From Gammaproteobacteria bacterium (lineage in GTDB: Bacteria; Pseudomonadota; Gammaproteobacteria; JAJFJF01): DNA of 56,104 bases. Below, in pieces: positions 1 to 8,626 of the stretch (its first letter is position 1; every line of letters starts with the position of its first letter). The stretch lies in contig JAJFJF010000025.1 of NCBI GenBank assembly GCA_021774255.1, forward strand, positions 1 through 56,104, read 5' to 3'. Under the pieces are notes generated by a model. That model worked only from the letters and a program-made list of their open reading frames with translations, was not told the DNA's origin and did no database searches. The translations under genes were made by a program, and so were the position numbers.

Positions 1-70
1 TTATTTATTTTGGATAAAATTTTACTATCCTTTTGTTTTTGTTTTTATCTCTAATATTAAAATATTATTC

Positions 71-360
71 TCCCTCTCCCCTTCACGGGGAGTGGGTTGG
101 GGTGAGGGGTTATTTTCTTTGCGTTCCTATATAGGCCTCTAGTATGGTCATAGTTTGGTTTGGCCTGGTTTAGTGGCAATGCCATGCTGCGGCGAGCTGT
201 TTTGTGCGCCACGCTTGCCGCGCTGCGCGCTCACGCGGATCGGCGCAAAAACACTCCCCTCCGCATGGCTGCGACCTTATTTAGGGACAAGTGCATAACA
301 GGTATAACAAGCATTCACGGGGGGTAGAATAGCTCCCTCTCCCCTCCAAGGGGGCGGGAG
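71..360. repeat. MITE-like composite palindromic element, copy 1
   Basis: This gene-free stretch at the window start holds three blocks. A C-rich/G-rich palindrome (CTCCCTCTCCCC facing a G-rich arm) lies at about 71-109. A segment of about 130 bp at 181-309 recurs almost exactly at 27917-28047. A second C-rich palindrome lies at 331-358. The central segment is itself a long imperfect hairpin: CCATGCTGCGG near 182 faces CCGCATGG near 261, and TGTTTTGTGCGCC faces GGCGCAAAAACA inside it. No ORF is convincing here. Bases 1-70 are AT-rich and show nothing recognisable. The two-copy, non-coding, palindromic form suggests a MITE or REP-type element, which is an inference. Confidence 0.75.
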
Positions 361-377
361 TACTCGCTAAAGGCGCA

Positions 378-1157
378 TTATTCGTTTTTGGCTTTCTGCT
401 CTAGCTCACGCAGTTTTGCATACCGCAAAAAAACGGTCAGCGAAGCAATCTTGGCAATGCATAGGCCTTCATAGCCATCTAAAAAGCCTAAACGAAGTAG
501 GTAAGTGCGGAAAAAAGTGAAACCTGTTTTGGCCAGTTGCACCATAAAGGAGTATTTTTTGCCGCGGTCAAATAAGCCTTGTGCAGCTAAATCGCTATAA
601 CGGTTCATTTTAGCGAGGTGTTGTTTGATATTATCGATGGTGTAGTGAAAACAATGCCCGGGCAGGGTGTTGATTTTTTGTGGGCTATTGAGGTGGAGCG
701 ACTCGTGTACGTAATCACCCACCCATTTTGCCTCATGACGGTTAAACAAGCGAAGCACTTTGTCGGGGTACCAATCACCGTGTTTAATCCATTTGCCACA
801 GTAATTGTTGAGACGATTTATTTTATAAAAACCTAATGGTTGCTTTGCTTTTAATTCAAGGATCGCGTTTCTTAATTTTTCTGATAAGGCTTCATCAGAA
901 TCAAGTGATAACACCCAGTCATATTTTGCTTGGGCAGCCGCAAAGTTTTTTGCATCGGCATACCCATGCCATTGGCGCTGAATAAAATTAATATTATCTT
1001 GCTGACAAAGTGTGGCGGTTTCATCAGTGGAATAGGCATCGACCACCACGATATCGTCGGTGATACCGGTCAGTGAGTTTAAACATTTTTTGAGAACAGG
1101 CGCTTTATTGTGCGTGACAATGGCGACAGATAATCTATTTTGCTGTGATGTGTTCAT
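378..1157 (-). CDS. Family 2 glycosyltransferase, WaaE/KdtX-like LPS core enzyme
   Basis: This 259-residue GT-A glycosyltransferase is likely to add a sugar to the lipopolysaccharide inner core on the cytoplasmic face of the inner membrane. The N-terminus SVAIVTHNKAPVL (residues 10-22) is the usual first beta strand of GT2 enzymes. DAYSTDET (40-47) is the nucleotide-binding region, and DSD at 86-88 is the metal-binding DXD motif. The C-terminal part is basic and aromatic, as in WaaE-type proteins. The ATG overlaps the 3' end of the upstream O-antigen ligase gene by 23 bp, so the two are probably cotranscribed and translationally coupled. The exact sugar and acceptor cannot be read from sequence. 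Confidence 0.85.
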   Translation of the reverse strand: MNTSQQNRLSVAIVTHNKAPVLKKCLNSLTGITDDIVVVDAYSTDETATLCQQDNINFIQRQWHGYADAKNFAAAQAKYDWVLSLDSDEALSEKLRNAILELKAKQPLGFYKINRLNNYCGKWIKHGDWYPDKVLRLFNRHEAKWVGDYVHESLHLNSPQKINTLPGHCFHYTIDNIKQHLAKMNRYSDLAAQGLFDRGKKYSFMVQLAKTGFTFFRTYLLRLGFLDGYEGLCIAKIASLTVFLRYAKLRELEQKAKNE

Positions 1158-2430
1158 GTTGTTTTAAATCGGTGTATTGGTGAATGGCGGCCATTAAGTA
1201 GGCGATCATTACCACATAACTTGCCACCATAATATTGCGAGAAAAGAGTGTTTCTGTCAGGCCAAAAATTAAATAACCCACACAAATAATAATGCCAGCA
1301 AAGCCTAATAAGCGACGCTCGTCTGTCTCTCGCCTGGCTTGGTTAAAGGTCAGCAAGGGCAATACAAAAATAGCCAATAAAAAGGCAAAACCAAATAAGC
1401 CGCGTTGTGCAAGAATACGCAAAAATTCGTTGTGGGGATGGCTATATTTCGCGGGGGTAAAATGCATTTCACCCCGTTCTTTTTGTGCTTGCATGTGAGG
1501 TTGGTAGCCGCCTTCGCCTACGCCTAATAGCGGTGCTTCACGAAACATACGCCAGCTGCCTTTCCACATTTCAAAACGGGCCCCCATACTGGTTCTTTTT
1601 ACTTTGTTGTTGTCTTCAGGTGCCTGCCAATAATCCATGGCTTCGTTGATTGCTGTTTGTGCACGGGATGAAATGTTTGTGGCGGGTAATTGGTAAAGAA
1701 AGACGCCGGCCAATATTAGCGCAAGCAGTAAACTGATTTTTTGTAACCCGGTGAAATGAGGCCGTAAATAAAAATAGGTGACGACTGCCAAGACAGGCAA
1801 CGCGAGCCAGGCGCCGCGTGTGCCAGAAGCAAAACCAGCAAAGAGGCCTAAGCCTACAATCAATAGCAGCACCACTTGTAAAAGACGCGTCTCTTTGACT
1901 TGGGTATATGCCAAGGCTGCTAAGGCAGAAAATAAAATCGACCATTGCCCAAACGTGAGCTCACCGTAAGGGCCTGCAACACGTCCGCCGCTATAAGTCA
2001 CAAAGCCTGTTTGCCAGGTGATGGCGAGTATCGCTGAGAGCCCGGCGAGCAAGGCACCTAAAATGAAACTACGTACTAAGGTTTGCTGCGATAAATCGAT
2101 TTGCCGAAAGAGAAAATAGATGGGAATAAAGGCAAACATCCGCAAGGGGGTTTCTAATTCACGCCAGCCTGCGCGGCTGAAGTCGCCTAGCATCCAAGAG
2201 AGGAGGGCCGACAGTGGGAAGAGCGCAAAGCAGAGCATCAACCATTTTTCTTGATGAGACAAGTCACGGATGGCCAGGGCAGCCGTTTTACTAGCCGGGA
2301 GTGTATAGAGCAGTACGCACACGCCCACCCCCGCGAGCACAAACAAGATGATCGACCCTGCATGCGGCACAATCAGCGCAAGTGCTGGAAAGAGCAGTAA
2401 TAGGGGCATTAGCAGTGAGCGTAGTGACAT
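1135..2430 (-). CDS. O-antigen ligase family protein (Wzy_C/WaaL-like)
   Basis: This 431-residue polytopic inner-membrane protein has about ten or more hydrophobic segments. A large periplasmic loop near residue 330 carries HPHNEFLRI, the conserved histidine-containing stretch of the O-antigen ligase/polymerase (Wzy_C) family. Such proteins transfer polysaccharide from undecaprenyl-diphosphate to lipid A-core, or polymerise it. WaaL and Wzy are hard to separate by sequence alone. The adjacent core glycosyltransferase favours a ligase. The ATG is preceded by TATAAT only 6 nt upstream and has no Shine-Dalgarno, so the mRNA may be leaderless. Confidence 0.85.
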   Translation of the reverse strand: MSLRSLLMPLLLLFPALALIVPHAGSIILFVLAGVGVCVLLYTLPASKTAALAIRDLSHQEKWLMLCFALFPLSALLSWMLGDFSRAGWRELETPLRMFAFIPIYFLFRQIDLSQQTLVRSFILGALLAGLSAILAITWQTGFVTYSGGRVAGPYGELTFGQWSILFSALAALAYTQVKETRLLQVVLLLIVGLGLFAGFASGTRGAWLALPVLAVVTYFYLRPHFTGLQKISLLLALILAGVFLYQLPATNISSRAQTAINEAMDYWQAPEDNNKVKRTSMGARFEMWKGSWRMFREAPLLGVGEGGYQPHMQAQKERGEMHFTPAKYSHPHNEFLRILAQRGLFGFAFLLAIFVLPLLTFNQARRETDERRLLGFAGIIICVGYLIFGLTETLFSRNIMVASYVVMIAYLMAAIHQYTDLKQHEHITAK

Positions 2431-2436
2431 GGGCGC

Positions 2437-2465
2437 ATTATACCAGCTAAGCGGACGCTTGTTGA
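2437..2465 (-). promoter_or_regulatory. Sigma70-like promoter for the O-antigen ligase gene
   Basis: On the minus strand TATAAT lies at 2442-2437, with TCAACA at 2465-2460 at a 17 bp spacing. The -10 box ends 6 nt before the ATG, so transcription should start at or within one base of the start codon. Confidence 0.55.
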
Positions 2466-2707
2466 TGAGGGGAAGATATTAAGCTTAATTTGTAATGCAT
2501 TGATTTTAATCATAAAAACCAATTGCACATCCATTTACACCCCATTCAATTGCTCAGAGATAGGAGGATATTGCCGCGAAGACTCTTGGGGCCAGGGAAA
2601 ACAGAATATTTTATTAAAATACAAAGGGTTATGATTCTTTGACAGGATGGCTACTTCTCAGGGGAAAAGTTTGGCGGTGTCCTGAACGGTGAGGCCGATG
2701 ATTTTGG

Positions 2708-2713
2708 TATAAT
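2708..2713 (+). promoter_or_regulatory. -10 box (TATAAT) ahead of the 2734 gene
   Basis: A perfect TATAAT lies 20 bp before the ATG. No good -35 hexamer is visible at 17 bp. It would give a leader of about 14 nt with the weak ribosome site GGGAAG. Confidence 0.45.
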
Positions 2714-2733
2714 ACGGCGCTGGGAAGCAAGTA

Positions 2734-3879
2734 ATGAATCAAATCCGAGTTGGCTTTTTATTAACAAACTCTAAAGCGCATGTGTACCATATTGCGCCGA
2801 TTGCCTTTGCGCTATCAATGGATGCGCGTTTTGCGGTACAGCTGTTTATCTCAACGGCAGGCAATGCGCAAATTGTGAGCGAGCTGGCGACGCATTATCC
2901 TGATCACTGCTGCCAATTTGTGTCAATGCAGCCTGGTTTTTTGCATAGGCTGGGGTTGCTGTTTAAAAAGCGTGCTTTCCCCAAGGAAGCCAGTGTACAG
3001 CGCCACCATTTAAAAGACTTTCTGGCATGTGATGCGTTAGTGACAAGCGACCAAAATTTAAAATATATTTTATCAAAAGATAAGCATCATAAAATAAAAA
3101 AGATTTGCACGCGCCATGGTGCAGGCGATCGCGCGTATGGTTTTTCATCGCGCCTTAAAGATTTTGATTTAGTGTTAACGGCGGGTGAACCGATTCTTGA
3201 GCGCATGATCACTGCCGGTGTGATTGGGCGCGAGCAGGGGCGAGTGGTCGGCTATCCAAAATTTGATGTTACCTTGAAATCACCCGTTAAAAAGTTGTTT
3301 GATAACGACCGGCCTGTTGTGCTTTATAACCCACACTTTGAGGCGGGGCTGTCGTCATGGCCGGTGTGGGGAGAGAGAATTTTAAAGTATTTTTACGAGT
3401 CGGTACGCTATAACTTGATTTTTGCGCCGCATATTAATTTGTTTGCAAAAAACAAATGGGAACCTCCCCAACAATATCTTACTGCCCCGCATATGCATAT
3501 TGATATCGACAGTGTTGCATTGTGTGATATGACGTATACGCGTGCGGCCGATATTTATGTGGGAGACGTGAGCAGCCAAGTGTATGAGTTTTTGGTTCAG
3601 CCTCGCCCTTGCGTGTTTTTAAATGCAGATCAGGCTCAATGGCGGGGTAATGATAATTATCAAATGTGGCGATTGGGTGATGTATTGGAAAACAAAGGCC
3701 AAGCAAAAATGGAAGAGGGTTTGGATAAGTTGTTAGCATCTGCCGTCACACAACATAAGCACTATAAAGCTTTGCAAGAAGCGTCTGTGGAAAGGCTTTT
3801 CTCTCAAACAGATGTGCCTGCTAGCAAACGTGCTGCTGAGACAATAGTTGATTTTTTACTTTCTGAGAAAACAAAATGA
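2734..3879 (+). CDS. CDP-glycerol glycerophosphotransferase-like protein
   Basis: This 381-residue cytoplasmic or membrane-peripheral protein resembles the Glyphos_transf (TagB/TagF) family. It has a GT-B-like layout, with an N-terminal Rossmann-type strand (residues 4-11) and a C-terminal donor half containing RPVVLYNPHF near 190. GDVSSQVYEFL near 277-287 is followed by RPCVFLN. These resemble the teichoic-acid polymerase signature GDYSS..fDF...kPviFl. In Gram-negatives such proteins add glycerol-phosphate-like groups to surface polysaccharide. The stop overlaps the start of the phosphatidylserine decarboxylase gene by 4 bp, indicating an operon. Donor and acceptor are unknown. Confidence 0.65.
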   Translation: MNQIRVGFLLTNSKAHVYHIAPIAFALSMDARFAVQLFISTAGNAQIVSELATHYPDHCCQFVSMQPGFLHRLGLLFKKRAFPKEASVQRHHLKDFLACDALVTSDQNLKYILSKDKHHKIKKICTRHGAGDRAYGFSSRLKDFDLVLTAGEPILERMITAGVIGREQGRVVGYPKFDVTLKSPVKKLFDNDRPVVLYNPHFEAGLSSWPVWGERILKYFYESVRYNLIFAPHINLFAKNKWEPPQQYLTAPHMHIDIDSVALCDMTYTRAADIYVGDVSSQVYEFLVQPRPCVFLNADQAQWRGNDNYQMWRLGDVLENKGQAKMEEGLDKLLASAVTQHKHYKALQEASVERLFSQTDVPASKRAAETIVDFLLSEKTK

Positions 3880-4772
3880 AATACATACCTTGGTATGCCG
3901 CATGGTTTCAACATGCATTATCTCGCGTGGTGGGCTGGGTGATGTATTGTAAGCAAACGCAGATAAAGCGCTTGTTGATTAAGCTCATTGTCCGAAAATA
4001 TAAAATCAATATGGAAGAAGTATTGGAACCTGATATTAATAATTACCAGCACTTTAATGATTTTTTTACGCGACGCCTGAAACCCGACGCGCGACCCATT
4101 GTTTCAGAGCCCGATGCCGTGGCATGCCCGGCAGATGGTTGTGTCAGTGAAATAGGGCATATTGAACAGGGACGTTTACTGCAAGCAAAAGGTATGGACT
4201 ATTCTGCCCAAACGCTGCTGGGGGGGGACTCACAGCGTGCGGCACCTTTTAAGAATGGCCAATTTGCATGTTTTTATTTATCCCCTAAAGATTATCATCG
4301 TGTGCATATGCCACTCAGTGGCGAGCTGAAAGAAATGATCCACGTGCCTGGCAATTTATTTTCAGTCAGTACGCGCTCAGCACAAAAAGTGCCGCAACTC
4401 TTTGCCCGCAACGAGCGAGTGGTGAGTATTTTTGAAACGGAAAGCGGCCCCATGGCTGTGGTGATGGTCGGGGCGATGTTGGTGGCCAGTATTTCCACCG
4501 CGTGGGCAGGTATTGTGGCGCCCCCGCATTTATCACGTGGCAAAATTGTGGTAGAGAAAACAACCCCTATCTGTTTGCAACGTGGCGAAGAAATGGGCAG
4601 CTTTCAGTTTGGTTCAACAGTGATCGTGTTGTTTGGTCAAGAAAAAGTGACCTGGTCAGAAAAACTTAACTCAGGCAGTATCGTGAAGATGGGAGAGCGG
4701 ATCGGTAAAACTCATGACCTGCGCGATATTACTTACACCCAACGCCAGCATCAACAAACGATCGAGTCCTAG
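3876..4772 (+). CDS. psd: Phosphatidylserine decarboxylase proenzyme
   Basis: This enzyme converts phosphatidylserine to phosphatidylethanolamine at the inner membrane. The 298-residue proenzyme has a membrane-associated N-terminus, the ACPADG motif near residue 86 and HRVHMPLSG near 141-149. The Gly-Ser-Thr self-cleavage site is in FQFGSTVIVLFG near 245. Cleavage there makes the pyruvoyl group of the small alpha subunit. Its ATG overlaps the stop of the preceding gene. Its last 102 bp overlap the 3' end of epmA on the other strand, so the C-terminal tail past the conserved MGERIGK segment may be flexible. Confidence 0.93.
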   Translation: MKYIPWYAAWFQHALSRVVGWVMYCKQTQIKRLLIKLIVRKYKINMEEVLEPDINNYQHFNDFFTRRLKPDARPIVSEPDAVACPADGCVSEIGHIEQGRLLQAKGMDYSAQTLLGGDSQRAAPFKNGQFACFYLSPKDYHRVHMPLSGELKEMIHVPGNLFSVSTRSAQKVPQLFARNERVVSIFETESGPMAVVMVGAMLVASISTAWAGIVAPPHLSRGKIVVEKTTPICLQRGEEMGSFQFGSTVIVLFGQEKVTWSEKLNSGSIVKMGERIGKTHDLRDITYTQRQHQQTIES

Positions 4773-5639
4773 CGCCACCCCTGCACAAGCGGGCATGCCG
4801 TGTTGCAGTGCCGCTAATAATTTTGTATCAATGGGGATGCCTGCCGCACCTAATTGCTCGCGTTTTGCTAAGTCGTCAGTAAAACGTTTCTCCTGCTCTA
4901 CGGGGTCATTGAGTTCATGGTAACCATTGGCTAACTCAATGCCATTCACAAACACCTCAAAGCGCTCTGCTACGGGTGGGGTATCAGGCCGAATGCGCGC
5001 AAGGGCCGCTTGTGAAGCAGGGAAGTCATATAGAAAAGTGGGTTTGCCGTGACCTAAGCCTGGCCCAATCACATGGCCAAACAAAAAATCTAGCCAATCA
5101 TCACGCTGTTCGAAATGGATAGTCGCATCTGTTTGTTGCGCGGCGTGGGATAATGCTTCGACCGTTGCCGTGTGAGGGTTGAGATGTAATGTATTCTCAA
5201 AGGCTTGGCTGTAAGAAACGCGCTCGCCTGCGGGCACGCCTAAAATAAGCTGCAGTAAGCTATCGACTTCATCCATTAAAGTATGATGATCAAAACCCAC
5301 GCGGTACCACTCGAGCATGGTAAATTCGGGGTGATGCTGCTTGCCCGCTTCACCTTGACGAAAAGCTTTGGTGATCTCAAAAATATCGCCGCTGCCTGCC
5401 GCGAGCAAACGCTTCATGGCATATTCAGGGGAGGTTTGTAGAAACCCCAGCGTTTGTTGGTTAGTAGGGTCAACGCAAGTGAAACTGTTTAGATAAGGAT
5501 CGCTGACGGTGTGCTCGCAGATGAGCGGCGTTTCCACTTCCAATACATTGCGCTGCGCAAAAAAGGTGCGGATCTGCTGAATGATTTGTGCACGCTGTTT
5601 TAGCGCGGCAATAGAAGCACTCGGTTGCCAAGCAGTCAT
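4671..5639 (-). CDS. epmA: Elongation factor P--(R)-beta-lysine ligase
   Basis: EpmA (GenX/PoxA/YjeA) is a class II lysyl-tRNA synthetase-like enzyme that attaches (R)-beta-lysine to Lys34 of EF-P. It lacks the tRNA anticodon-binding domain, which fits the 322-residue length. Class II motifs are visible: FRQGEAGKQHHPEFTMLEWYR-type motif 2 near residue 100, and motif 3 as ALGLDRLLMLALG close to the C-terminus. I chose the ATG at 5639 because the protein then begins MTAWQPSASI, as in the E. coli family member. A GTG at 5663 overlapping the efp stop (TAGTG) is an alternative that adds 8 residues. It follows efp directly, and its modification partner epmB is divergent from efp. Confidence 0.94.
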   Translation of the reverse strand: MTAWQPSASIAALKQRAQIIQQIRTFFAQRNVLEVETPLICEHTVSDPYLNSFTCVDPTNQQTLGFLQTSPEYAMKRLLAAGSGDIFEITKAFRQGEAGKQHHPEFTMLEWYRVGFDHHTLMDEVDSLLQLILGVPAGERVSYSQAFENTLHLNPHTATVEALSHAAQQTDATIHFEQRDDWLDFLFGHVIGPGLGHGKPTFLYDFPASQAALARIRPDTPPVAERFEVFVNGIELANGYHELNDPVEQEKRFTDDLAKREQLGAAGIPIDTKLLAALQHGMPACAGVALGLDRLLMLALGVSNIAQVMSFTDPLSHLHDTA

Positions 5640-5662
5640 CGCAATCGTCTCATCACGTTGCA

Positions 5663-6226
5663 CTAGGCCCGTGAAACATATTCACCGGTGCGCGTATCGA
5701 CTTTAATGACTTCATCAATTTGCACAAATAAGGGCACACGTACGACTGCGCCTGTTTCTAGAGTAGCTGGTTTAGAGCCGCCACCGCTGGTGTCACCCTT
5801 CACGCCAGGGTCGGTGTCGGTTACTTTGAGTGTCACAAAATTAGGAGGGGTAATCGATAAAGGCTGGCCGTTCCATAAGGTCACCATGCAGCGGTCTTCT
5901 TCTTTCAACCATTGTTTGGTGTCACCCACGGCAGTTTCATCAGCGGCAAATTGTTCGTAAGTGTCTGTCACCATAAAATGCCATTCAGTCGAGTCGTTAT
6001 AGAGATATTGCATTTCTGTTTCTATCACATCAGCTGCTTCAACTGATTCACCTGATTTAAAAGTACGCTCTATGACTCGCCCCGTTTTTAAATTACGCAC
6101 CCTCACGCGACTGAAGGCTTGCCCCTTGCCGGGTTTGACAAATTCGTTTTCAACGATATTGTAGGGGTCGTTGTCCAACATAATTTTGAGACCACTTTTG
6201 AATTCGCTGGTATTATAACGGGCCAT
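5663..6226 (-). CDS. efp: Translation elongation factor P
   Basis: This 187-residue protein relieves ribosome stalling at polyproline sequences. Three beta-barrel domains are expected: a KOW-like domain at 1-65, then two OB folds. The modified lysine is Lys34 in [10 protein letters not shown], exactly as in EpmA/EpmB-type EF-Ps. The C-terminus [17 protein letters not shown] is canonical. The reading frame stays open to 6445, but the true start is the ATG at 6226. It has the ribosome site GAGGAAATC ahead, and the protein then begins [10 protein letters not shown]. It is followed by epmA and is divergent from epmB. Confidence 0.97.
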   Translation of the reverse strand: MARYNTSEFKSGLKIMLDNDPYNIVENEFVKPGKGQAFSRVRVRNLKTGRVIERTFKSGESVEAADVIETEMQYLYNDSTEWHFMVTDTYEQFAADETAVGDTKQWLKEEDRCMVTLWNGQPLSITPPNFVTLKVTDTDPGVKGDTSGGGSKPATLETGAVVRVPLFVQIDEVIKVDTRTGEYVSRA

Positions 6227-6263
6227 GATTTCCTCATTCACTGTATGACAAGTAAGGTAGTCT

Positions 6264-7274
6264 ATGATAGCGCAAAATGATGTGAGATGGGAGCGCCCTT
6301 GGCAGACCGTGCTCAAAGAGGTTATCTCGTCTCCCGAAGAGTTACTTGAAGCACTTGACCTTAATCCACAGGAATGGTTGGCGCCAGCACGCCGTGCCAG
6401 TGAACTATTTTCTTTGCGCGTACCACGCGGTTTTGTGGCACGCATGCAGCCAGGCGATCCAAACGATCCGCTATTACGTCAAGTACTGCCCTTGGATGCC
6501 GAGCATATTGAAACGCCTGGGTATCAAGCTGATCCGGTCAATGAAGCGGCCGTTAACCCTGTGCCAGGTTTGATCCACAAATACCGCGGTCGCGTGCTGC
6601 TGACCTTGACGAGTGCTTGCGCGGTGAATTGCCGATTTTGTTTTCGTCGCCATTTTCCTTATCAAGATAATCAATTAAGCCGACGTGCGCTGGGCCCCAT
6701 CTTAGACTATATTCAAGCCGATTCTAATATTCATGAAGTGATTTTAAGTGGTGGCGATCCATTAGTGGCAAACGATAACACCTTGCAATCGATCGTCACA
6801 GCATTGGCTGCTATCCCGCATGTTACTACCTTGCGCTTACACACGCGTTTGCCTATTGTATTACCTGAACGTATCACAACAGAACTATTAAACGTGCTCA
6901 CAGCAACGCGGTTAAAACCCGTTATAGTCTTACACAGTAATCATGCGCAAGAATGGGATAATGCTGTTGCACAGGCAATGCAGGCTTTACGTGCACGCGG
7001 TGTTGTCTTGCTCAATCAATCTGTTTTGCTAAAGGGTGTGAATGATTCTGCTGCGGCGCTCATTAATTTAAGTGAGACTTTGTTGCATCACGGTGTGGTA
7101 CCGTATTATTTGCATTTATTAGATAAAGTGCAGGGTGCCGCGCATTTTGATGTAGCAGAAGAAAAAGGTCAGGCGCTTATTGCTGAGATGACAAAGCAAC
7201 TGCCCGGTTATTTAGTGCCACGCTTAGTGCGTGAAGTCGCAGGGTTGCCGGCTAAGCAGCTTGTGTCCGTATAG
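6264..7274 (+). CDS. epmB: EF-P beta-lysylation protein, lysine 2,3-aminomutase-like radical SAM enzyme
   Basis: EpmB (YjeK) converts (S)-alpha-lysine to (R)-beta-lysine for EF-P modification. The 336-residue protein has the radical-SAM cluster motif CAVNCRFCF (CxxxCxxC) near residues 119-126. It is followed by RRHFPY and the SAM-contacting SGGDPL near 165. It is shorter than catabolic lysine aminomutases, as expected for EpmB. The start lies only 37 bp from the efp start on the opposite strand, so the whole pathway except the hydroxylase EpmC sits here. EpmC is not in the window. Confidence 0.94.
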   Translation: MIAQNDVRWERPWQTVLKEVISSPEELLEALDLNPQEWLAPARRASELFSLRVPRGFVARMQPGDPNDPLLRQVLPLDAEHIETPGYQADPVNEAAVNPVPGLIHKYRGRVLLTLTSACAVNCRFCFRRHFPYQDNQLSRRALGPILDYIQADSNIHEVILSGGDPLVANDNTLQSIVTALAAIPHVTTLRLHTRLPIVLPERITTELLNVLTATRLKPVIVLHSNHAQEWDNAVAQAMQALRARGVVLLNQSVLLKGVNDSAAALINLSETLLHHGVVPYYLHLLDKVQGAAHFDVAEEKGQALIAEMTKQLPGYLVPRLVREVAGLPAKQLVSV

Positions 7275-7289
7275 CGATGGGCTGTCTGA

Positions 7290-7505
7290 TCAAACACCTG
7301 CGAAATGCAGCACTAACCGCACGACACCAAATATAATTAATACAAAGCAAATCACAAAAATAATCGCGACGATAAGGTATTGCGAGGGTTTGCCGTGCGT
7401 AAAATCGCGCTCACGCGCTTTGTGGCTTTGTACACCCAGCATCGCGGCTAGCACGCTTTGGATCACTTGCCACAGTGTGGGCTGTTTAGCTACTTGATAA
7501 TACAT
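7290..7505 (-). CDS. DUF2970 small inner-membrane protein
   Basis: This 71-residue protein starts with a soluble segment containing WQVIQSVLAAMLGVQS and RERDFTHG. These are hallmarks of the DUF2970 family found in many proteobacteria. A single hydrophobic helix (about residues 44-66, LIVAIIFVICFVLIIFGVV) follows. Function is unknown. The gene starts inside the last 20 bp of purK and is likely translated from the same transcript. Confidence 0.8.
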   Translation of the reverse strand: MYYQVAKQPTLWQVIQSVLAAMLGVQSHKARERDFTHGKPSQYLIVAIIFVICFVLIIFGVVRLVLHFAGV

Positions 7506-8622
7506 TTTTGATGATAGGTGCTAACTGTTCCAATGCAAGACTGCGTTCATCAATAGTAGATGTTTGAACGGTCACATGGCCCAATTTACGCCCTGGGCGC
7601 GGTGTTTTGCCATAATCATGGTAGTGCGTGTTTGGTACGGCCTGCACCTGATCGGCAGGAGGCATTTCACCAATGGTATTGAGCATGGCGCTGTATCCGA
7701 TGGCCGCCGTGTTACCTAATGGTAAACCACACACGGCACGCACATGGTTTTCAAATTGGCTAGTGTGCGCGCCTTCAATCGTCCAGTGGCCAGAATTGTG
7801 TACGCGCGGGGCAATTTCATTCACCAGTAATTGCCCGTCCTTGACGAAAAATTCAATGGTGAGCACACCGATATAATTGAGCTGCTTTATTAACTTTGTT
7901 GCAATGTCTTGTGCTTGTTCTTGCAGTGTTGGCGCGTCAAAAGGGGCAAGTGATAAACACAAAATGCCTGACGCGTGTTGATTTTCAACGAGGGGATAAA
8001 AAACAATTTTCTCATCCGCTGTGCCTTTGACTGCAATCAGCGAGACTTCGTATTCAAATGCCACAAAATCTTCAACAATAAGCGCCTTGTCGCCGAGTGC
8101 CTCCCATGCACGCGCAATATCGTCTTCTTTTTTTAATCTAAATTGCCCTTTGCCATCGTATCCTTCGCGACGGGTTTTGACGACGAGTGGCAAGCCTAAT
8201 TTTTTGCTTGCGTCGAGTAAATTGGTTTGACTATCGACAGCAACAAAATCAGGCACGGGGATCGCAAGGTCTACCATGGCTTGCTTTTCGAGTAAGCGAT
8301 CTTGCGCGGTGGCGAGTGCTTTCCGATCGGGGTACACCGTACAGCGCTGCCTTAACCAGTCGACAATTTCTAAGGGAATGTTTTCCCATTCATACGTGAT
8401 CACATCGACTTGATTAACAAATTGGTCCAGCGGGCCACCTGCACTAAAGTCAGGCGCACTAAAATCAATTTCAATGATAGGGCTAACTCGGCTGGCCGGG
8501 CAGTCAGGCGCATCCGCCAGGCAGAGCGTTTCGATAGCATGCTCATTTGATAAGGCTTGTGCGGCTTCACAGATCATTTGTGCAAGTTGCCCGCCGCCTA
8601 AGATCCCGAGTCTGATGGTCAT
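7486..8622 (-). CDS. purK: 5-(carboxyamino)imidazole ribonucleotide synthase
   Basis: PurK is an ATP-grasp enzyme that carboxylates AIR to N5-CAIR in purine synthesis. The 378-residue protein starts MTIRLGILGGGQLAQM, the family's N-terminal signature. It has the ATP-grasp segments VVKTRREGYDGKGQ near residue 150, VEDFVAFEYEVSL near 188, and the metal-binding VNEIAPRVHNSGHWT near 270. The gene lies 4 bp after purE, its pathway partner, in an evident purE-purK operon. Its 3' end overlaps the DUF2970 start. Confidence 0.95.
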   Translation of the reverse strand: MTIRLGILGGGQLAQMICEAAQALSNEHAIETLCLADAPDCPASRVSPIIEIDFSAPDFSAGGPLDQFVNQVDVITYEWENIPLEIVDWLRQRCTVYPDRKALATAQDRLLEKQAMVDLAIPVPDFVAVDSQTNLLDASKKLGLPLVVKTRREGYDGKGQFRLKKEDDIARAWEALGDKALIVEDFVAFEYEVSLIAVKGTADEKIVFYPLVENQHASGILCLSLAPFDAPTLQEQAQDIATKLIKQLNYIGVLTIEFFVKDGQLLVNEIAPRVHNSGHWTIEGAHTSQFENHVRAVCGLPLGNTAAIGYSAMLNTIGEMPPADQVQAVPNTHYHDYGKTPRPGRKLGHVTVQTSTIDERSLALEQLAPIIKNVLSSS

Positions 8623-8626
8623 GTTG

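Larger units (their letters stand above)
2431..2733. other. Divergent promoter region between the ligase gene and the 2734 gene
   Basis: This 303 bp non-coding spacer separates two divergently transcribed envelope genes. It carries a promoter for each at its two ends, annotated separately. The middle is AT-rich, with no ORF, repeat or RNA gene that I recognise. Confidence 0.6.

Noticed and set aside
6227..6445. N-terminal extension of EF-P
   Set aside because: It overlaps the conserved start of epmB on the other strand. The EF-P family begins at the ATG at 6226, which has a good ribosome site.
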